From Typhlomys cinereus (Eukaryota; Chordata; Mammalia; Rodentia; Platacanthomyidae), in the NCBI GenBank assembly GCA_023101885.1, contig JALPQD010000224.1:1263638-1327637 (forward strand): a stretch of 64,000 nucleotides of DNA, read 5' to 3'. Position numbers and translations under genes: made by a program. Under the pieces are notes generated by a model. The model had not been told where the DNA came from. It saw nothing but the letters and a program-made list of their open reading frames with translations, and did no database searches. This document shows positions 58,336 to 64,000 of the stretch, in pieces. Each line of letters begins with the position of its first letter. Position 1 is the first letter of the stretch.

Positions 58336-58339
58336 AGCC

Positions 58340-58557
58340 TCATGATGCCTTGCAAGCAAAAGGACCTGAGTTCAGATCCCAGATCTCACATACACACACA
58401 CAAAAAAAAAAACAGGCGGAAATGGCAGTGGCCTGCACTTCCGGCTCCGGAAGGCAGAACCTGAGAAATTCCAGAGTGAAGCAAAAAGCAGGTAGAGCAA
58501 TCCAGGATGATTCTTGCAGTCACCCTTTAGTCTCCCAGGGGCACATAATGTCCTCTG

Positions 58558-58612
<55 letters not shown>

Positions 58613-58615
58613 TGA
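58340..58615 (+). repeat. tRNA-derived B2-type SINE, 5' head disrupted, with (CA)n
   Basis: GCCTTGCAAGCAAAAGGACC, GAGTTCAGATCCCAGATCTC, GGTAGAGCAATCCAGGATGA, then (CA) about 24 units at 58561-58608. The usual GGGCTGGAGAGATGGCTCAG head is missing. Confidence 0.8.
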
Positions 58616-58889
58616 TGCCTTAAACAATCTCTCAGGACTGTCAGCCAAGAAGACTATCACCAGATGTGATCTTTTGATCTTAGCCCTTAACCACAGATTA
58701 AAGAATAGCTCATTTCTTTTATAACTCACCTGGACCATGATAATTGTTAATGGCAACAGAGAATAGATTAGCACACACATTTATCTTTGCATACATGTTA
58801 TAAGTTTTCAAGTAACTATGACTCATAAGCTATATCTAGAACATGTCATATAGAATATGTTTCTCTATAACATTTTTCATCCCTTGCTT

Positions 58890-59720
58890 ATCAAGGTAAA
58901 ATTTATATTGCATAAATTAAACTTTTAATTTAGCCATTCACATTGGTGTGCAACCACACCTCTAAATAATTACAAAACATTTTCAGCCCCCAACACAAGG
59001 AAACTCCATGGCCATTGGAGCTTCGTGCTTTGTTGATTGGGTTTTTTCTTCTTTTGGTGCTTATTTGTTTTTGGAAATCATTCTAGCTATGTTCTCTGAG
59101 GGCTTAATCTTTGACTCATCTGTGAAAATTCAAGTCAAATTATGATGGAGCCAAAGGGAAAAAAAGTCAGAATAATAAAATGTGAAAGAAACAAAGCTGG
59201 TGATAAGCTCAATACTGAGTTGTTTCCATGTGGACCTGGTGCTGTAGTATTCCTCTCATAAGCACTGCACACCACAGACGGTCTGGGCTCCTATTTTCCC
59301 TTTGGCTTTCATTCATTGTGAATAAGTAAAATATTATTAATGTTTAGAGCACATGGTAATTCTAAGTACAATGTTTTGGTTCTTCCTCTACTCCTCCTTC
59401 ACACTCATAAGCGGCTCATTCCATTGCACTTCTAATTCTCATTCATAGCAACTTAGTTATGTGTCATTTCACTCTGTCTCTATAGTTCATAGAATTATGT
59501 ACAGGTATTCACTTGATAGTTATTTCCTGTGCTTCCATTCATTTGCTTCTTAGTGTGCACTATGACTTGGGCTATGTATGACTTCCTTTCACACATGTCA
59601 GTATGGAGTACAGGTCTACTTACATGGGACAGACTTTTCAGGATAGTTTTCAGTAAAGCATAAGGTATTGCCTATTTCGACCAACAGTTCAGAGAACCGT
59701 TACATCTTTGTTAGACTATT
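58890..59720 (+). repeat. Probable ancient L1 sequence
   Basis: TAATTTAGCCATTCACATTG, GTGCAACCACACCTCTAAAT, AAAACATTTTCAGCCCCCAA resemble old L1 3' region wording. Diverged and tentative. Confidence 0.4.
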
Positions 59721-60754
59721 AGATGAGCAATAGTATTTACTGTTACATTTATCTGTATTTAACTGGCACCTCTTTCAGATTTGTGTGATGCCTGGGCTTA
59801 CTCTTGATTTGTATACATATTTCCTGACCAGTTTTGCTATTGCATGTACTTGCTAGCACATTTTCATTACAGCTACCTGAATTTTGTCTTTTGTGTGATA
59901 TTTAATTTTTCTAAATACATTATTCATTTTAATATAATTATTTTCTTCTTCCAGTAAGGAAGCACTAATTATCTGTAGATTGATATTAGAAATCCTAAAT
60001 TTTTCTGTGAAATTTACATAATTGTTTATTATTCAATTGTGAATTTATTTTTTAAAAAATTCATGACTAGTTATCTGAAATTATTTATTAAAGTCACATC
60101 TTTCTTAAGAAGTAAATATCCACCTTCAGCATATATTTGATTTTTGCATATAGTAGGATCCAGATCTGAAGGATTTGTTCTGTTATTTCACTAGCCTGAT
60201 TATTGTGATTTTATAGCATATACCTTCACCTGGCAAAAACAAATTCTTTCTTTTCCTTTTGAAGATTCACTTAGTCAATCTCAAATAATCATTTTTATAG
60301 AGAAATTTAAGGTCCTCTTAATTAATCTCCCATATACACAAATTTTATAAACCATTTGGATTCTAATTAAAATTGCATAAACCATATCAATATAAGTATT
60401 AAGAAAATTTATTTTATTGTTCATCTATGTACCCATGAGTATTCATTTCCTTGTGTCTGTATTTTATGTACTTTAATATGATTGTGCTAATAGAATCTTG
60501 TGCCTATATTATTACATTTAATTCTTTTTACATGTTTTATTGTTATTAGGATGAAATGCTTTTCCCATTTCCACGGTCAGTTGCTTATGGCCAGAGAGAA
60601 AACAATAGTAATGATTTGGGAATATTTCTTTAATTCATTTTGATTTTTTTTCAGTTGTGTTTAGACTTTCTAGCTATAAAGCAATATCTAATATAAACAC
60701 ATTTTCCAAAGCCATCTTTTTCAAAGTTTACAGGAATCACAACATATTCTTTTT

Positions 60755-61199
60755 ATTATTATTTTATTATTGTTGTTTTACAAGCATATTGAGTACTAAT
60801 CCCTGCTCCCCTCCATCCCCCTTCCTGCCATCCCCCTTCATCAATCTATCCCACTCCCTCCCAACCTCCTGTCTATCTGCTTCTATGGACCCCAGGGAAC
60901 GCTCTGGATTGTCTACTCTTGTGGAGGTTCAGGCTACTTGTGGCACACAAAGTTGCTTCTCTTCGAGCCACCCCACTGATAGGAGAAATTCCCTTCACTC
61001 GTCCAACTTTAGCCCCCAAGGTTTCCACTTTATATTCTTATCTCTCTTGAGTTCCTCTATAGTCTATGGGGGTATGTTGGTATGTCAGTCATTATGCAAG
61101 TCTGGTAAGGATAAGTCTTTCTGCAGTGAGTTCCTGAATAGAATGTTCTCCTTGAATAGAATGTCTTGTCCAGTGATGAACCTTCCCATCTTTAGGTTC
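60755..61199 (-). repeat. L1 3' end, reversed, part 1 (split by LTR)
   Basis: TTTTACAAGCATATTGAGTA, CCTCCATCCCCCTTCC tract, GTATGTCAGTCATTATGCAA, ending CATCTTTAGGTTC, and continuing at 61634 after the LTR. Confidence 0.75.
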
Positions 61200-61628
61200 T
61201 GTTGCAGTCAGTCTGCATAGTTGCTGATAAATCACCATCAAATGGCTTAAGGGAACAAGGGGTTTATTTCCTTACGACAGTCCAGTAACAGTTCATAGTC
61301 CAGCTTGAAGGGAGAGCATGCACCAACACCAGGGCTGAGGGAACTGGTCACACCATTACCACATAATGGCTGAGAGACAGACAATCCTTACTTTCCAGAC
61401 CAGCATGTCTGGCTAAGTGTACAAAAGGATGCCAACTCTCTTAACCAGCTCTCTGTGATTTATTTCAGGACCTAGTCCCACCCACCATAGGCTGACTGGG
61501 CCTTCCCCATCAGCTAGACAATCTCTTGCAGGTTGGCTCTGGGCCTAACTCAATCGTTAATTCTCTGCAAATGAGCCCAGACCTCAAACCCTCAACAATC
61601 AAGTTGACACCTTTGCCTAACCATGACA
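61200..61628 (-). mobile_element. Solo MaLR LTR with 5-bp target duplication
   Basis: 429 bp, TGTTGCAGTC...ATGACA on the plus strand (TGTCAT...GCAACA on minus). GGTTC lies at 61195-61199 and 61629-61633, the 5-bp duplication expected for ERVL/MaLR. Co-linear (reversed) with the LTRs at 53.4-55.3 kb. The interrupted L1 reads continuously when the LTR and one GGTTC are removed. Confidence 0.9.
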
Positions 61629-61633
61629 GGTTC

Positions 61634-61760
61634 TTACAATCTTTTTTTGCGGAACTCTTTTTTTTGGGGGGGAGTGGGGGACAAGGTTTCCAAAGCCTTA
61701 GGATGGGAAAGATTAGGTTGGCCCGATTCTGGGTGAACCTTGCTTGGTCCCAGTAACAGC
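61634..61760 (-). repeat. L1 3' UTR, reversed, part 2
   Basis: TTACAATCTTTTTTTGCGGA, then CCTTAGGATGGGAAAGATTA and GGTTGGCCCGATTCTGGGTG, matching 48.68-48.77 kb after the LTR interruption. Confidence 0.75.
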
Positions 61761-62451
61761 ATATTCTTCTCTTACTGTTTTACATTTTCTTTCTAAGGAT
61801 TGGTGTTAATATTAGGATGTTCTCCAAAATGAGTTTGAGAACATTCCCAGTATTTCCATAGCTTGACAGATTTTAAATGTTGATGGATCTTCCTGTTCTT
61901 TGACAGCTAATAGTAAATGTAGAAGCTCTTTGATGCTGCTACCTTTTACAATGATGAATGATCTAATGTCTCCTGCTCCCATATTCCTCGGTTAATTGGT
62001 ACTTCCAGGTTTTACATTTACTCATGGGTAGCTTTGGTTCATTTATTTTAAGTAGTAAACAACTGTTACAGATTTTAATTTTGTCGCTGTAGCTTGAGAC
62101 CTGCATTATCTGTGACTGGGTTGAGTCTGAGGAATGTGATCTGCTTTCCCCTCGCCTTCCCTTGGTGTTCAGCTATCTCCTTAATTAACATCCATGGTTG
62201 CTGAAAACACTGCATGTGCGTTCCTTGGATCCTTTTAATGTTTTTATCCTGTTTCACTTTTTCTCTTCTTATTTTCGATGATTCCACTTACTTAGTAACT
62301 TTGGAGCATTTTGTGCTTCCACCATTTCTTATTTCTGTGGATTGGGGTTTATTTGTTTGTTTGTTTCTTTTAACTTAAGCCAATCACAGCTACAGTTTTC
62401 CATTACTCCTAATTTTTAAATTTAGGGTGTTCCTCTTTTAATTAATTAATT

Positions 62452-62720
62452 TTTTTTTAGTTTTACAAACATATTGAGTACTAATCCCTGCTTCCCTCCA
62501 TCTCTCGTCCCTCCCATTCTCCTTTCCCCTTATCAATCCATTCCCCTCCTTCCCACCGTCCTACCTGGCCAATTCTATGTACCCCATGGTTTACTCTGGC
62601 TTGTCTACTTTTGTGGGTGTTTAGGCCTCTGTGGCATAACAAATTGCCCTTTCTTGGGCCATCCCACTGAAAGGGACATTTCTCTTCATTCATCCACTTA
62701 TCTTATTCTAGAATCCTCTA
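62452..62720 (-). repeat. Older L1 3' end, reversed
   Basis: TTTTACAAACATATTGAGTA, pyrimidine-rich CCCTCC tract, then GGTTTACTCTGGCTTGTCTA and TGGGCCATCCCACTGAAAGG, close to 60.78-60.99 kb. Confidence 0.7.
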
Positions 62721-62902
62721 GGATTTTGCTTTTATATAGTCATACAGTTAACATTTTGATAGAAGTCACTTAGGTTATTTCTACTTTTACTATATTGTGT
62801 TAAAAAACCTGTATGATTTTAGGTTTTAAGTTTTTTCTTTGTAAGAAAATATATAATTGATTTTCCCAAATGTTCTTAGACATAGAAAAAAATACGAATT
62901 TC

Positions 62903-63110
62903 TGAGCTGGAGAGATCACTCAGTGGTAAAAGCACTTTTGTGTAAACTAGATGACTTGAGTTCCCTGAGTTCAGTCCCAGGAGACCATATAGTAAAGAAG
63001 AGAATATACTTCTGGCTGCTAGAAGTTGTCCTCTGACCTCCACAGGTATACCATGACACATATATACCCATTTTCTCCTCTCTCTCTCATAAATAAGAAA
63101 ACATTTTATT
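62903..63110 (+). repeat. B3/B2-like SINE
   Basis: GAGCTGGAGAGATCACTCAG, GACTTGAGTTCCCTGAGTTC, GAAGTTGTCCTCTGACCTCC, then TATATACCC and an A-rich end, close to the mouse B3 arrangement. Confidence 0.75.
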
Positions 63111-63114
63111 GAAA

Positions 63115-64000
63115 TACAAATAGAAATTATTTCTGGATTTCTACGAGTGTAATGCTCAGTTGCTTTTGGCTATTTTAACTGTTATGTCTAATAGAAGCAT
63201 ATTAAATCCTTTAACTGAATTGTTATTTTCATCCCATTTTTTTGTTTTGTTAAGCAGTTTCTATATTGCATGATATGAGCTGGTTTATGAAATACAACTT
63301 CTGTGGAAATTGCATAAATTCTGTCTTTTGGCTTTAAATAAAATATCACCTTTTCCATGATTATTATTTCCATGATATTATGATTTTGAGAAGTTTTAAA
63401 GAAATAGCATCACTCATCCTTTCTACAAAGAATAAACTGGGAAGTAACAGCTAGTGAGTGGTATATGTAGTCCTTCCTCTATAATTTCCAAGTAGAAGAT
63501 AGTACAAGATAGGAATGACAGCACAACACAGTACTAGACAAGTCCTGGGAGTTTGAAGTCTGGGAATCTGCCTGGTTGTACAGCTTATAACCTTAAAAGT
63601 CAGTCTGGAATATAAAAGTCTACGTGGCTGTTTCATTACTGATAAAGCTGATATCACAGAATACAAGAAAGCTAAATGATAAGATCAAAAATTTTTCTCT
63701 ATGTAGATACTGAACTATGTAGATATTGTCTAATTTTATTGATTTGTTTTTTCTAGAGAGCTGTAGAAGTAAATTCACTTAGTTTTTCAAATCAATATTC
63801 AAAAGAGCTAAACTATTTATGCCAATCAGCAGTGAAGAAAACCCTTGTGGACATGGCATCTTTTATAAAATCTGCTATTTTCATGTTTCAAAAGTCTTAC
63901 AGATACTCTGAGGGAGTGTTATTGCAATGTGAGCATGAAAACTGTTTCCTTACATCTGTACAACTTCATGGCCAACTATCAAAACTGGCCAAACTTGTTT
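63115..64000. other. Intergenic end of window
   Basis: AT-rich sequence. No gene, repeat family or splice-bounded exon that I can support. Confidence 0.4.

Noticed and set aside
60657..61220. 187-codon plus-strand frame, the longest in the window.
   Set aside because: Covers the antisense of an L1 3' UTR and its pyrimidine tract and runs into an LTR; repeat-derived by composition and position.

Overview
The window is rodent-like nuclear DNA: AT-rich, intron-containing genes, dense L1 and MaLR retrotransposons, and B1- and B2-type SINEs. The commonest SINE has a tRNA-like head and a body unlike mouse B2. This suggests a non-murid rodent, possibly dipodoid, but the species call is low confidence. 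Nothing prokaryotic is present, and nearly all open frames of 60-190 codons are chance frames or repeat debris.

The only host protein-coding loci I can support are two neighbouring genes of the SIBLING cluster (secreted mineralised-tissue glycoproteins), both on the minus strand. IBSP (bone sialoprotein) is complete: seven exons from about 30164 down to about 16150, encoding 310 residues with a signal peptide, poly-Glu tracts and a C-terminal RGD. Its promoter carries inverted TATA, inverted CCAAT, CRE-like, FRE and homeodomain-type sites at the positions known from rat. About 10 kb downstream lies the 5' part of MEPE: promoter, non-coding exon 1, signal-peptide exon 2 and a short exon 3. The large last MEPE exon is outside the window. 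MEPE exon 3 is 46 nt long, and its two conserved ends lie in different frames, so MEPE may be inactivated here.

Layout: 1-5.8 kb MEPE 5' region; 5.8-16.1 kb intergenic, with a twin-primed L1 at 12.0-12.8 kb; 16.1-30.2 kb IBSP; 30.3-64 kb intergenic upstream of IBSP and mostly repeats. This last part holds a processed GNG10 retrocopy with an intact reading frame (36.4-37.6 kb), two plus-strand L1 3' ends with target-site duplications, a 5.2-kb L1 with a decayed ORF2 (48.2-53.4 kb) carrying a SINE insertion, a complete LTR-internal-LTR MaLR element (53.4-55.3 kb) and a solo LTR nested in another L1 3' end (61.2 kb).

I found no new gene system. The points most worth checking are the MEPE exon 3 lesion, the identical 27-bp spacing of core promoter elements in IBSP and MEPE, and the intact GNG10 retrocopy.
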